Shown here piece by piece: positions 1-11,761 of a stretch of DNA of 64,000 nucleotides. How positions within the stretch are numbered: position 1 is the stretch's first letter; every line of letters begins with the position of its first letter. Source of the DNA: Casuarina equisetifolia (taxonomy: Eukaryota > Streptophyta > Magnoliopsida > Fagales > Casuarinaceae). The notes beneath the pieces are model-generated. The model searched no databases and was not told where the DNA came from. It worked only from the letters and a program-made list of their open reading frames with translations. The position numbers and the translations under genes were made by a program. The DNA lies in contig CM052357.1 of NCBI GenBank assembly GCA_028551475.1, forward strand, positions 8,479,931-8,543,930, given 5' to 3'.

Positions 1-2390
1 CATTGTTCGGGAGCACCTCCATTAATTGCACGGGTAAAATGAAATAAATCCTGCATGTTTTGACATTCAGAGCATGACAAACACCGGTTTGACTCCAACT
101 ACCTACTCCAGGATGAATGTTTCACTTTAAGGTAAAGTCCACAGCAACAAGAACCCATGGGGATACGGAGAAAGGTTCTGTAAGCAAATTTCACTGTCTA
201 GAGAATTTGGCCCGATTTCAGCATCCATATGATGCTAACTACTATAGTATGGCCACAAACATTCAAACATAATGTTTCTCAAAACATACTTGCTGCAGAT
301 GCATCAGTCCTTTCTAGAAAGCTCTTAACAAGAGAAGAATTCATTTTTTCCAAATAATGCAGACCTCAAGATTAATGAAGAATAAAAACATTAAGAGTTC
401 TGTTTTCTTCCTTGTCTCAGTGGGCAGGGGACAGTTCACATTTATCCCCTGTTATTAGCAAGTGTTTTACAGTATTCCATCCCTAGAGACACAGAACTCT
501 CCATGCACCTAAACCCAGGACACCGTGAAGTGCTCGTGAAATTGTTCTGTACTCAACGCATAAAAAGCATATAAGGCTGGCAGTTTCCCCAAGGCTTCTA
601 TCGCACTTTAATTGAGACTATTTATTCCTTTCATGTTAGCATATGATGCAGATACGATAGGTTGAGTTGAAGCCTTCTAACTGCATCTCATTTAGATGTG
701 CTATTTAAGCATAAAATTAATCATGAAAGATCAGAGTTATTAGATCGAAATGCCACTAACCAAAAATCAACTCTCTGCTTTTAAAATGATGTACAGAGAT
801 CCTAAGAAGGGCCAAGGGGAAAGTTAAAGATCGAAGTCCAATATGGACCTAACTAACAGCTGCCCAGGTTAACATCTATATTTGCTCAAACAGCATGAGC
901 CATAAACACAGGAAAATATTGATCTTGGTTGCATGGAATTTGCATCCAAAACGAGAATTATCCAACCACGAAATAATAGGAACAACACCATCTCCTCCAC
1001 AAATTTAAGGAACAACAATTAGGGGCATCATTTGCCCATGACGTACTAATTGAGAATATATCCGAAGGACCAGCTGCACCCATAAACACATAGCTCAACA
1101 ATATTGATCTTATATACAATGACTTTTTGCATCGACAATCCTTTCGAATCAAAATGCATGAGATTAACCATTCACTCTCAGAAGGAGAAAAAAAAACTAG
1201 TTTTTTAAAACTGCTCAGAATAGTCCACTGTTCAGCATCCCAAACTTAGGAAGCGTATTTCTGCTTCTAAACTTATTACTTCAATAAGCAATTCATGCCA
1301 CATATTATATAGAAAGAATGCAATCAGGCCACCCCTCCATTTTCAGAAAAACCCAACGACTAGTAACTTCAAAACAATCTTTGGTCATACTCTCTTTTTT
1401 TTTTAATTAAATATTCTTCTTTACAAGCAGGAATGGAGACTGAATCATAGACCAGTCAATAATGTCCCAACATCAAACGACTGGGCAAAAAGCTCAATGC
1501 CTTTAATGCAGAATATGAAATACGCACTGCAAGAATAGAATCATTTCAAACAAAATCCAATTTGTAGACTACTCCCATCGAAATGTTTCAATTTGGACAC
1601 TTGGCTGCACAACCAAGTCCTTGAAAGTTAAGCCGCTTCAGTTTAACCTTAAATGTGACCACTTTTAACAGTTATGAAGCTATTATGAATATTATTATCA
1701 AAAGTATACTGTAGTTATAATTCCTTTGCATACCAATGAGTTAATCAAACATAACTTATAAAGGTAGGGAATCTAATAAATTTCCAAGACGGTTAAAGTT
1801 ATGTCAAGCAAACCTAGGTTTCGTGAGTCGCAGCAGTTTATCCCACATCTACATGTTGAAAGACCACGATCATGTTAACCACGTCACCAAATCCAACAGA
1901 TTTCAAAGTCACATAAGCTCGTGTCACCCAAATATAGGTTTTGGTAGTTGCAGTGTTTGACAATATATGTCCTTTCCAGAACAACAGTCGCGTTAAGCAC
2001 TTTGAAAATAGAAAGTGTAAGGCGTATGGAAGCCTTAAATCTCAGTTCCGGGACTAACCCTATTATCCATACGCAGATAACAATAAGAATAGCATTGATA
2101 ATAACAACAACAAAAAGACATCTGTCATGAAATAGGTTAATCATCGAACATAATTTTTACGGTCTCCGTGCCTCATCCTGGCTGAGTGTCATAATTGTGA
2201 GTAACTGCCATTTTGTTAATAATAAACTTGGAATAGCTTGTGCCAAAATCTGAGGTCCTCACATCAAGCATAACTTCCTACACTCTCAGGCACAAACGCG
2301 TGCACACACACACAACAAATATCTTATCTGAAATACATGATAACTCAAAGTCGTCTTTGGAAACATAATCACTGCGCCAAAACCACACCA

Positions 2391-2392
<2 letters not shown>

Positions 2393-2434
<42 letters not shown>
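2393..2434. repeat. 42-base homopolymer C run
   Basis: There are 42 uninterrupted C bases, ending at a G at 2435. It is the longest homopolymer in the window. The strand opposite is poly-G, able to form stacked G-quadruplexes, and the C strand can form an i-motif. The true length is uncertain because such runs are hard to sequence. Confidence 0.95.
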
Positions 2435-2435
<1 letters not shown>

Positions 2436-3160
2436 CCTCCAGGTAGAAAGATATTGGCTTTCCCTCTTAGTCCCTCTCTTACTCTAGTTAGAAAGATACT
2501 GACTTCAAGCTCACAATATACAAATTAGAAAATGTCTTGCATGTATATACTCTGGATGACTTCCAGCATTAGAAAATTATGACAATATTCCACACCAGAG
2601 CATTCACACAAAATTCCATACAGATGTTCTATTGTGCTGGTTGGCACAAAATGCATGTTTGACAGAAGTATCACTCCTAAGGATCCAACGCTCAGTTTGA
2701 CATTAGAGAAGGTAAGGTTTTAATTCTATGCAAAGAGCAATATTAGAAGCAAAAGCACAAGCTAGAGAGGAACATAATCTCGCATAATTGAAACAAAAAA
2801 TCAAGCCTTTCTCACCGCAATCGGAAGAAAACCAGCATTTCCTACAAATATGTGCATTAAGATAATTTCATCAATCGCATTAGTAGAGACACGTGCAAAC
2901 AGATTTTAAATATATGACAAACAAATTCAGCATGACCTCCAGCAGCACATCATGACATATCATATCAGCAGTAAATGCAATTCAGGACCTTCATCCATGA
3001 ATATATCGTTTCACCTAGAAGTTCCACAAAACATAAAGCGATTCTTAACAATTGTATTCTATGGAAAATGCTATGGACTACTAAGGTACATGTTCTTGCA
3101 GCTGAATTACTTCCAGCAAGTATATAACACACAACCAGATTCAACCTCCAAACAAGTCTT

Positions 3161-3218
3161 GTTTTTTTCTTTTTATCTTTCTTCTTCTTCTTCTTCTTCT
3201 TTTTCTTTTTTTTTTTTT
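3161..3218. repeat. CTT microsatellite and T-rich pyrimidine tract
   Basis: An almost pure pyrimidine stretch with a central (CTT)n run around 3181-3200 followed by poly-T. It gives artefactual lysine-rich or serine-rich open frames on both strands. Confidence 0.85.
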
Positions 3219-3720
3219 GGCTGCAACAAAATTCAGATCTTGAGGCCTCTTTTTCACTTTTTTGGAAAAATATTGAACACAAAGTGCATAACTGACATTA
3301 AGACAGCTGAAAAATACTGGTAAGAAATGCATACGTATATGTTTGAAGCTGAAGAACAATGGTCCATGATAACATGTACATCTTTGCTTGAAGCCTCAAG
3401 AAAAAGAGCTGTGAAAGAATTGCCCAATTTTTTGTTGCTTCAGTCTTGCACTATTATGCAAAATCCAACATTCCACCACCATTACGGACATCATTTGAAG
3501 AAGAAAACTACACCCAAATTGACATGATGATTATCAACATGTCAAGATTCACTATTATTATAGTCATATTAAAAATATACTGCAAATTTACCTGTCTAAA
3601 ACTTACTTGAGATATCCACTAGAAATATTGCATGTGAAACCAGAAATAGTTGTATTAAAATGATGATGGATCCCATCTAGGAGGACAAAAAGAGTCACTA
3701 CATCAACAGACAAAACTTTT

Positions 3721-5766
3721 TCAAGAGTTTTCTTTATCCATCTCTCCCCAGCCACTACTGCTTCTAATATACTTGTCAACAATATCAAATTCTTCGTTCT
3801 GAGCAACCCGTCTTGCATAGTTCTCAAGAGAAATGGGCCCCTTTTTCAGCCTCCTGTAGTATATGATCTCCCAAGGCCATAAGCGAGCAGAACCAAAGAA
3901 TGCCTCTACAGATAGATGTCTTTCATTTTCCTCTGAGGGTTCAAGGCCATAATGCTTCAGAACCCTGTACATCTCCTCTGAGGAAATGCTTGTTGAATAG
4001 CCAGTCTGAGAAGTGGCAAGTGTTTCTGAATCCAGAATCTTGGTTGGTGCCTGCATATCTTCCATTCCCAATGTGCCAGAATTTTGTAATTCTATCTTCT
4101 CAGGAGATGAGTTCCAAGCAGCAAGAGCACCTTTCTCTGACAGGGGTGTGCTCGGGTTTGTTACTTCATATAATGAACCAGACACGATATGGTCGTCATT
4201 CTCCTCCCTCTCCAGAGGCTGGTCCTTTTCCATGTCATCTTCCACTACAGAGGATGACGGTACATGCTCATTATACATTGCTATCCCTGTGCTTTCAAGT
4301 TTAGCATTCTCCAACCTTTCATCACCATCTACTGCCTCTACCTGTTCAACTACAAGGACCTTGGATTCAGTAGTAGCATTATGCAAAGAGCCTTTTAGAT
4401 TCAACTGCACCTTATTTGGAGAGGATGGTAAAGGCTGACCAACTGTCACAGACGGAGAAATGGATGTTGGCTGGCTTGACCTTGACCTAGACTTACAACT
4501 TCTGGGTCCAGAATAGTGTGATTTACTGGAACCTAAATTACCAGACAAGGATCGTGCACTGGAAGATGTGGAACTTGATCTACTGGACCTTGACACGGAC
4601 TTGGAGGACTGGAAAGTTGAGTGTGACATCGATGCTGTATAATCAGAATGGTGGGATGACGAAATTGACCTCCTTGCTTTCTTTGCAGTATTGCGTGTAG
4701 GAGTTCCTCTTTCCTTCCTCTTCTTTTGTCCATAGTCCTCTCTCCAGTATCCCTCAGTTTCCTCTGTTATATTTTTCATCGTCCTCCAATGGTTTCTAGA
4801 ACCAGATGCTCCCCTGTCATCCCTCTGTTGCCTTACTGACATAGTATCCCTATTTGATCGCAATTTTCCCCATGATTTAGATCCAAATCTACCAAACTCT
4901 CCTTTGCCTCTACCACTTCTATCAAAATCATAGTCCCGCATGAGATCAAACTTAGTGGACTTTCTCTGCAAAGCATGTTTTCTGGGACAGTTACGGATTA
5001 TGTGGCCAGAATCACCACAACTATAGCAAGTTTGCCAAGGTTTAGAATCAGGATAGTCGAGAGATGCAGCTCCAACCTGGTCCCCCCCTAGATTCTCTTG
5101 AGAAGTTTTTGTAGCAGGAGAACCACCTGTATTGCCCATCCTTTGGTTCTCATTTTCACCTTTTTCATCATAACTCTGGCAAGGTTCATATCGGTCAAAG
5201 CCTATACCATTTTCGAACCCCTTATCATTTGGGGGCTCAAGAACATGCCCAGCCCATCTATCACTGTCCAGGTTGGCTACAACAGCACGACCTTCATCAA
5301 GCAAGCCTTGATGTTCCTCCTCAATGTAATCTTTTGCAATGTGTCGCTGGTAGCCTGTCTCATTGTCAAGCATATCGGCAGAATTGAGCCTTCTACCACT
5401 GCCTTCAGGTTGTTTAATAACCTTTCTGTAATCTCTCCAACCATTTGGATGCACTTTTCTACTACCATAGTCCCCTACTCTTGCAGCATTCCTCCCATGT
5501 TTGGACTCGTATGGCCTAGCACCTCTTGCAAAGGGCCTAAGCGGTTTAGGCTGTTTATTTGACCATGTAAGAGTCAATGGCTCACCACAGATGTCCCTTC
5601 CCTGTAGTGCTCTCAAAGCTTTCTCTGCATCTGAATGGTAGTCAAATACTACAAACCCATATCCATCCTTTTTGAGCTGTACATTACAACGCCCAAATGC
5701 TCTGAAAAAATATTCAAGTTCATCTCTTCGAGTTCGAGCTGATAGATTACCAATGTACAGAGACAT
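3721..5766 (-). CDS. SR-like RNA-binding protein (RRM + CCHC zinc knuckle + RS region)
   Basis: A single coding exon of 681 residues. The N-terminus is an RRM (about residues 1-70) with RNP2 LYIGNL at 3-8 and RNP1 YGFVVFDY at 36-43. A basic linker follows, then a CCHC zinc knuckle (C247, C250, H255, C260), a serine/arginine-rich stretch (about 366-440), an acidic middle, and a C-terminal block of about 75 residues (from about 600) containing the motif SARLWPWEIIYYRRLKKGP. RRM, knuckle and RS together suggest a nuclear pre-mRNA splicing or mRNA-binding role, resembling RS2Z-type SR proteins. The long acidic region and C-terminal block are not part of classical SR proteins, so I do not assign a named member. 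The start is preceded directly by a splice acceptor (TTTTTCCAG then ATG), so the 5' UTR is interrupted by an intron ending at the start codon. Role in splicing is inferred from domains. Confidence 0.9.
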   Translation of the reverse strand: MSLYIGNLSARTRRDELEYFFRAFGRCNVQLKKDGYGFVVFDYHSDAEKALRALQGRDICGEPLTLTWSNKQPKPLRPFARGARPYESKHGRNAARVGDYGSRKVHPNGWRDYRKVIKQPEGSGRRLNSADMLDNETGYQRHIAKDYIEEEHQGLLDEGRAVVANLDSDRWAGHVLEPPNDKGFENGIGFDRYEPCQSYDEKGENENQRMGNTGGSPATKTSQENLGGDQVGAASLDYPDSKPWQTCYSCGDSGHIIRNCPRKHALQRKSTKFDLMRDYDFDRSGRGKGEFGRFGSKSWGKLRSNRDTMSVRQQRDDRGASGSRNHWRTMKNITEETEGYWREDYGQKKRKERGTPTRNTAKKARRSISSSHHSDYTASMSHSTFQSSKSVSRSSRSSSTSSSARSLSGNLGSSKSHYSGPRSCKSRSRSSQPTSISPSVTVGQPLPSSPNKVQLNLKGSLHNATTESKVLVVEQVEAVDGDERLENAKLESTGIAMYNEHVPSSSVVEDDMEKDQPLEREENDDHIVSGSLYEVTNPSTPLSEKGALAAWNSSPEKIELQNSGTLGMEDMQAPTKILDSETLATSQTGYSTSISSEEMYRVLKHYGLEPSEENERHLSVEAFFGSARLWPWEIIYYRRLKKGPISLENYARRVAQNEEFDIVDKYIRSSSGWGEMDKENS

Positions 5767-6950
5767 CTGGAAAAATAAATAAATAAATAAATCAATAAGA
5801 AAGTGAAAGCAAACATGATCACATAGATTAAATTAAAAAACTGTGTTCGGTTAAACATAGAACTTCTTCGTGGCACAAGAAAACTTGATATTTGTTCCTA
5901 TAAAAGAAGGCAGCCTTCTTCAGTTCTTCTTTTCTTTAGGACCATTTTGAAGTAAAAAACAGGACCCTACATTCATTTCATATGACTCTCAAACTTAACT
6001 ATACAACACATGAACACAATCATCATATACCATCAACCAAGCACTGGTATGCCCTACAGGTTGATCTCACTTTCTACCAAGAAACAAGAACCCTAACCGC
6101 AATTCAGTTCAATCGGTTGCTTATTTAATGAGCATGCAAACCAAAAGAGTTTTATGGTATTGCCACTAGTGGTCCAGAAAGCTTCAGATAAACACAATCA
6201 CAAAGAACGTCACCCGATTCCCACGCACAGCCAAAAGAAATGCGAAAACTTAAAAACAATGATACAGACAGCATATGCTAACAAGCAACAACCACTAAAG
6301 CGAAATGATTAAAAACCATTTCCTACTCTCACCGCGTCGTCGGATTTCTAATTAACCAATTTAAAAAACGAAATGCACAGAGGGATTCTGTAGAACACCT
6401 TGCGAGCGTAAAGCAAAAACCACCACTATCATCCAATAGCAACAAATTTTGCGATGATTTTCACTTTGTTCCTCCAACCCAGAACCCTAACGGAGGACAC
6501 AAACACGGTATACCCATCAGGGTTCTTACAAGAAATGGGAAATACCGGCTTAGAGAGCTCTGCAGGAAACTGCTTTCAAGCTTCGGAGGTCTCAATCCGG
6601 TGCGTTTTCTTAACCTTCCAGCTCCCTTCCCTGAGCCCACCTCAACGCGGAAGCGCTGACGAGCAGAGATGATCCAGTGGTGCCCATCACAAGGTGATAA
6701 AAGGTAGTGACAAATAGGAAATCGCCTCGTACGCAATAGGCTGGGATCACCGTTTCAGCTTTTGGGCGACTCTTGGGCTGACCGCACCCGAACTTTACAA
6801 GGTGAACGAAACTTCGGGGCAAAGTTTTTGAGGGACGTGGCGGGAGCTGACTGGTTTGAAGAGTGATTGTGTGGTGGAACGAGCTGCGGGGGGTAGATTG
6901 AAGCCTTACCCAATTGGTCGCCATCGCCGGTGGGACCTTAACTTTTATAA
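5767..6950 (-). other. 5' UTR intron and leader region of the SR-like gene
   Basis: On the minus strand a pyrimidine-rich acceptor ends exactly at the start codon of the SR-like gene, so at least one non-coding exon lies upstream. Candidate donors read as GTGAGAG near 6328, GTAAGAAC near 6526 and GTAAGG near 6911, and I cannot choose between them. A TATA-like TATAAAAG lies at 6943-6950 on this strand and could be the promoter. No other gene is seen. Confidence 0.5.
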
Positions 6951-8040
6951 GGGAAAAACAAGAAAGATAGTGGATACTCTTCATAAGATTCTAAAGCGTT
7001 ACATCATTCTCAAACTTCGGGGTTTTTATTTATCCCTTTTCTTATTTAAGAGTATATTGCCATCTCTTTACTTTTCTTTTTTTTTTTAAAAAAAAAAAAA
7101 GAACATAACTATTTTACTTGTTTTAAAAGAACACATTTTCAAAAACTCGTTTGTTTTTGTAACTCTTCTTTATTAATTTGACAAAATGTAAGTTTGATTT
7201 GTTAGACACTAATGGCACTATATTTTATTAGTACTCCATATGCAACGAAGTTTAATTCCTAATGATTCATCATAGTGTAAGAGTATGATGCATGTGGTTT
7301 CAAACACAAAGTTGATCCAAACAAAAGAAATTTTGAAAAATATAATAACATTTTTATGAACTCGTTTATACATATATAAGTTATTGGTCTAAATGTCAAC
7401 TCTATTGTTTTGGTGAGTTGAAACAATAAAATATCACATGAGTGATGGGGTTTAAGATATTATTTTCCCAAATAATTAAAAATAAAAATAAAAATAAAAA
7501 TAAAAATAAAATATTAGCAAGTTTGAAAACTTCAATTATGTTAAGAATTTAGAAAATGAAAATATAACCCTTTTTATAATTTTAAGACAAGTTTTCTCCC
7601 CAAATATAAAAGGAAAGTTTAATCTCTTCTTTATGGAATAAACAACTTATAGACTTTGAGGCTCATATACGTATATAATTTCTTTAATAGTCTCTTTCAA
7701 AAATTTTCTCATAAGTTTATCTAAGATTCTATCTTTTCTTATTTTGTCTGACCTTAAGAATATTTCTTTTTAAAGATTTGAAAACTTCCATTCTTATTAA
7801 AGGTAGGATACGAAGTAAAATGTCAAGCATATATTTTTTTTCCCCTTTTATTCAATATAGTAATTCAATATTCATCTTCATGTTACCTTCATAACCTATG
7901 TTTTTATCTAAACACTATCATAATGTTGGTGTTCTAAAAGTTAATACTAGATCTTTTAATCACATTTCATTTAATTAATTGCACATTTTCTGATGGAAAG
8001 TTGTTGGGCCAAGTAAACAAACGGGCCAGGGAATTTAGCA

Positions 8041-8093
8041 ATAAAATAAAATAAAATAAAATAAATAAATAAAATAAATAAAATAAATAAAAT
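8041..8093. repeat. AAAT/AAAAT microsatellite upstream of UEV1
   Basis: An imperfect run of AAAAT and AAAT units about 180 bases before the UEV1 TATA box. Confidence 0.9.
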
Positions 8094-8269
8094 AGGCCCC
8101 ACGTTATTCCAAAAAAAAATCTTACGCATCACCCAACTCCTCTACAACCTATCTATCCCGTTAAGCGTAAGTCTTTACTTCTGGCCCCTTTATTCCCCCA
8201 CCTTTGCCTTAGTCGCCGTCCCTTTTCTTCAGATTCTCTCTCGCCCTCTGACTCCTCTCCCGCTCCGTC

Positions 8270-8275
8270 TATAAA
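8270..8275 (+). promoter_or_regulatory. TATA box of UEV1
   Basis: TATAAA stands 62 bases before the UEV1 start codon, after a CT-rich stretch. This would leave a 5' UTR of about 30-35 bases. The pyrimidine-rich stretch before it could instead hold upstream start sites. Confidence 0.5.
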
Positions 8276-8336
8276 CCTCTCCACTTCGATCAGATCTCAG
8301 CACACCAACGGGAGATTAACCCCCAGCAATTCATCC

Positions 8337-11300
8337 ATGACGCTTGGCTCAGGAGGATCCAGTGTCGTGGGTGAGCCCCTGACCCATTACCTTTATCCCT
8401 CGTACTCTTTACCTGATCCTGTTCTTTTCTCGATATATCTGAAATCTACTCCTTGGTTTTGGTGGATTTTTGTTGCTTATGTATTTCTGGCCGATTTTTC
8501 TTGATGTTTTGCCTATTTAGGTCACGTGGCTTCGTGGGTTGCTTTTTTTTTTTTTCATTATTCTTTTTATGTTTAATTTGTCTCCCTTGCGTGATGGATT
8601 TTTTTCTTCGAGGATCGCTGGTGTTTCTATCTTTCGGTTGTTGCTTTTTTTACTAGGTATTGATTTTTGCATCAATCTTCTTCTGGGTTGGTTTATTTAT
8701 GTTCAAGTTGTGTGGATTTATGTTTAATAAGCTAGTTCCGAATTGTTGTGTAATTGCAACTTTATTTCGTGATTCTAATGGTCCGATGTAGACATGGTTT
8801 ACGGTTTGGTTGGACTACTTTTATGTAGCATCTGATTGGTTTAATTAGGAACGGTGCTTATTTTTTGATGTGCTTTGTTTGATTGGTCTCATGGGAACCG
8901 AGCTGAAGTTCTAACTTAACGAAACTAAGTCTGGGTTTCTTCATATTTTTGGTCCTCTTCTGTTTTGTCTCATGGGTTCTAAATCAAAGATTTAGAGTCT
9001 TCATTACCTTTCATGCAATGATCTACTGGGATTTCTGGCAGCCTTTTCCTTTGTATCTTTGTTGAATAGTTCGAAGCTTGGTAAACATCAATTACAAGTT
9101 GTTCGCGCGCGCCATGGCTATGCCAAGGGGCCCGTGGGAAACTAATGACAATTGCACTTTTACTTGTTCAATATGAATGTTTTTATTCGCACGGGCATGA
9201 AGGTTTCTTTGTCTGTGAGATAAAGTTTGTGGTGCTTCCATATCCATTTTCTTTTTATTCTCGAACTTGATTGGGAAGCAAATATTAACTTCCGTAGATT
9301 CATAGGAATTTTCAGATGAAGGTGTTTGGTGACTTATTGCATCTTTGGTAATCCATAATTGGCTTCTATCGCGGGTTAAAACAATACGAGTTTTAAATAT
9401 TAAACACTCCCTGGGCTGAGTGTTTTGGAGTTTGAGCAGCAACCGTAAGGAAAAGTGTACGTAACTGAAGTTGAAACTGGCCGAGTTTTTTTTGTCTTTT
9501 CACAAGACGGTAAAATGTAATTGCTTCTCCTTGAGATCAATCACGAAAATTAGCTGTGTTTGCTATAGTAATCTTTACCCCGTTGAGTACAGAGTGCAAG
9601 TTGCCTTTTCCTAGTGATGGATTTTCTTGTCACAGTCATCTTCATTGTAATACATCCCTAATATGTGCCAGTATATTCCAAAGTCAGCAACCTGTAGTTT
9701 GGTAATTAATGGAATTGCAATACAGTCCTTCAGAAACGTTGTTGATAAACAAATTCGTTGCTAAGATTTCTGCAACTGCCGATTGCTTTATGGTATAGTA
9801 AAGAATATCTTACCCTGCTTTAATTAAAGTGTTCTTGAGCGAGTATTTATGATCATGAGCCACCTTTATTGTATGAGAGGTAATTTCAGTTTTTTCTGTC
9901 CAGTATATGAGTGCTGCAAGTACATGCCTGCATATAAAGGAGATTATGGGGATGTTTGAGTTGAATGATAAAGATGGATTGATCTATGATATTCTGATAA
10001 CATTGGAAATGAACGAAGTTTGCTTAAATGTACCAGTTCAAGTCTCAGAAGCTTGGGAAGCAATCTTATGTGTAATCCTTGACTTTTGTTTTTGAAAAGG
10101 GGCATGGTTGTGGCTCAGACTGTAATATACCAGAAACGGATGCAAAATTACAAAGGAATACGTTTAAGTTACACTATAGGGAAGTAAATATGTTCAAAGA
10201 AGCCTTAATGAGTTTTGATTTGGCCTGATTTTGGGAGGAATTTTCGTTGTCTTAAGGAAAAACATGGAAAGTTCAATCCTCTTAAATCTATGCATGTACC
10301 ACTAATTCTCTGAAGTTGAGTTTGTAGGCCTTTGGATATCTAAGTCATGTGTATGTATTCTTAACGTACAAATGTGAACTTTGCAACTGTTTTGGCTTTT
10401 AAATGCATGGGTCTTTATGCAGTCCCACGGAACTTCAGATTGTTGGAGGAGCTTGAACGTGGAGAAAAAGGTATTGGAGATGGAACTGTCAGCTATGGAA
10501 TGGATGATGGAGATGACATCTATATGCGCTCGTGGACTGGAACCATAATTGGTCCTCACAATGTAAGTCTCAAATGTCTCCTCTCTCCCTTGATTTTTAT
10601 ATATATCTATCTGTATCTCTATCTGTGACTGTTGCTTAAACTATCCCAGTAAATGAAACATTGCAGTTGTTAGAACATTCAGATAGGAACATTATCTGAT
10701 TCTGAGGAGATGAAACCTTACAGTCTTGATGGTAAAAGAAATTAGACCATGGTTTAGACCCATAAAAGAAAAAGGATAGTTGGTGGGATTGCTTAGTCAT
10801 TCAAGGAGGAGAGACCTCAACTAATCAAATCTTTTTTGCATCATTGCATCTTGAAATGCTTTCAGAAGCAACTTGGTGGTATTGTGCCGCCTTTCTCTTG
10901 GGAGACTGTAGAGATCTGCCCTCATTCTTTGGCTGCTTAGGCAGCATCTCAGAGCCTACCCATTGAGGTGGACATGAACAAACGCTTGCATTCATTGCAT
11001 AAGTAGCTGTGCACACACAAATGCTATGGCATGTCTAGAGTGACTGGTGATATCATAATATCTATAATTGGTCTTTCATTAATAGCAATGTGCGGTCTAC
11101 TAGATTTACATTAGCGTGCAAAATGGATGAATAGTCAAGTTGGATGTTTAAGACATGCTAACATTCTGTGCAAGCTTTGTTTAGCTTGTGTGTTTCTTTG
11201 TTAGTTTTTCCCCTGATATGGGTTTCTTGCTAATTGGTATAATGTTTCTCTTTATTGGCCAGACCGTGCATGAAGGTCGCATTTATCAGTTGAAGTTGTT

Positions 11301-11761
11301 TTGTGATAAGGATTACCCAGAGAAGCCCCCGAGCGTTCGGTTTCATTCACGGATCAATATGACTTGTGTGAACCATGAAAGTGGAGTGGTAAGTTATACT
11401 TCCATTACATGGTTAATTGATGCTGCAATTCCGCATTGGGTTATAGCCTACTGCAATTAATTCTTTACTTTCTTCGGGAGCCATGTAAAACGAGATATGT
11501 ATTTCCTATGTTGAAATTGGGAATCTTGGTCACATGATCTGTCCTTCAGTTTCCATTCTATTTCTACAAAGAAAACCAGTCCTCGTGCAGTTTTATGACA
11601 AGATGGTTGAACTGTGGCAGGTGGAACCAAAGAAGTTTGGACTTCTAGCGAATTGGCAGAGAGAGTACACCATGGAGGACATACTGACTCAGCTGAAAAA
11701 GGAGATGGCAGCGCCCCACAACAGAAAGCTTGTCCAGCCTCCGGAAGGCACGTACTTCTAG
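8337..11761 (+). CDS. UEV1D: Ubiquitin-conjugating enzyme E2 variant 1 (UEV1/MMZ family)
   Basis: Four coding exons, read as join(8337..8370, 10423..10562, 11263..11388, 11621..11761), all with GT-AG introns, give 146 residues, the usual plant UEV1 length. The protein starts [18 protein letters not shown], has the E2-variant core ([39 protein letters not shown]) and ends QPPEGTYF, as plant UEV1 proteins do. UEV proteins have the E2 fold without the catalytic cysteine. They pair with Ubc13 to build K63-linked ubiquitin chains for DNA-damage tolerance, immunity and iron or auxin signalling. The first intron (2.05 kb) comes right after codon 11 and starts the phase-1 codon GTC completed in exon 2. 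No frame problems are seen, so the gene looks functional. The choice of the UEV1D subtype over A-C is from overall resemblance and is less sure. Confidence 0.95.

Larger units (their letters stand above)
1..3720. other. Non-coding flank 3' of the SR-like gene
   Basis: This stretch is AT-rich and holds no protein I recognise. The part nearest position 3720 is probably the 3' UTR of the SR-like gene on the minus strand. A 42-base C run and a pyrimidine-rich CTT repeat lie inside and have their own entries. At the extreme left edge, bases 1-50 on the minus strand form a short open segment behind a good splice acceptor and could be an exon of a neighbouring gene cut by the window. Confidence 0.5.
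6951..8336. other. Intergenic region between the divergent SR-like and UEV1 genes
   Basis: This is the shared upstream region of two genes pointing away from each other. It is AT-rich, with an A-rich tandem repeat of unit AAAAAT (about 7478-7511) and an AAAT/AAAAT repeat (8041-8093). The last 130 bases are pyrimidine-rich and look like the UEV1 core promoter and leader. No coding sequence seen. Confidence 0.6.

Noticed and set aside
2337-2528. Open frame with a poly-proline stretch
   Set aside because: The prolines come only from the 42-base C run; no other coding character.
2952-3359. Overlapping lysine-rich and serine-rich frames on both strands
   Set aside because: Produced by the CTT/T-rich tract; no homology.
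3900-5562. Plus-strand open frames of 134-154 residues
   Set aside because: They are antisense shadows of the SR-like coding exon on the minus strand.
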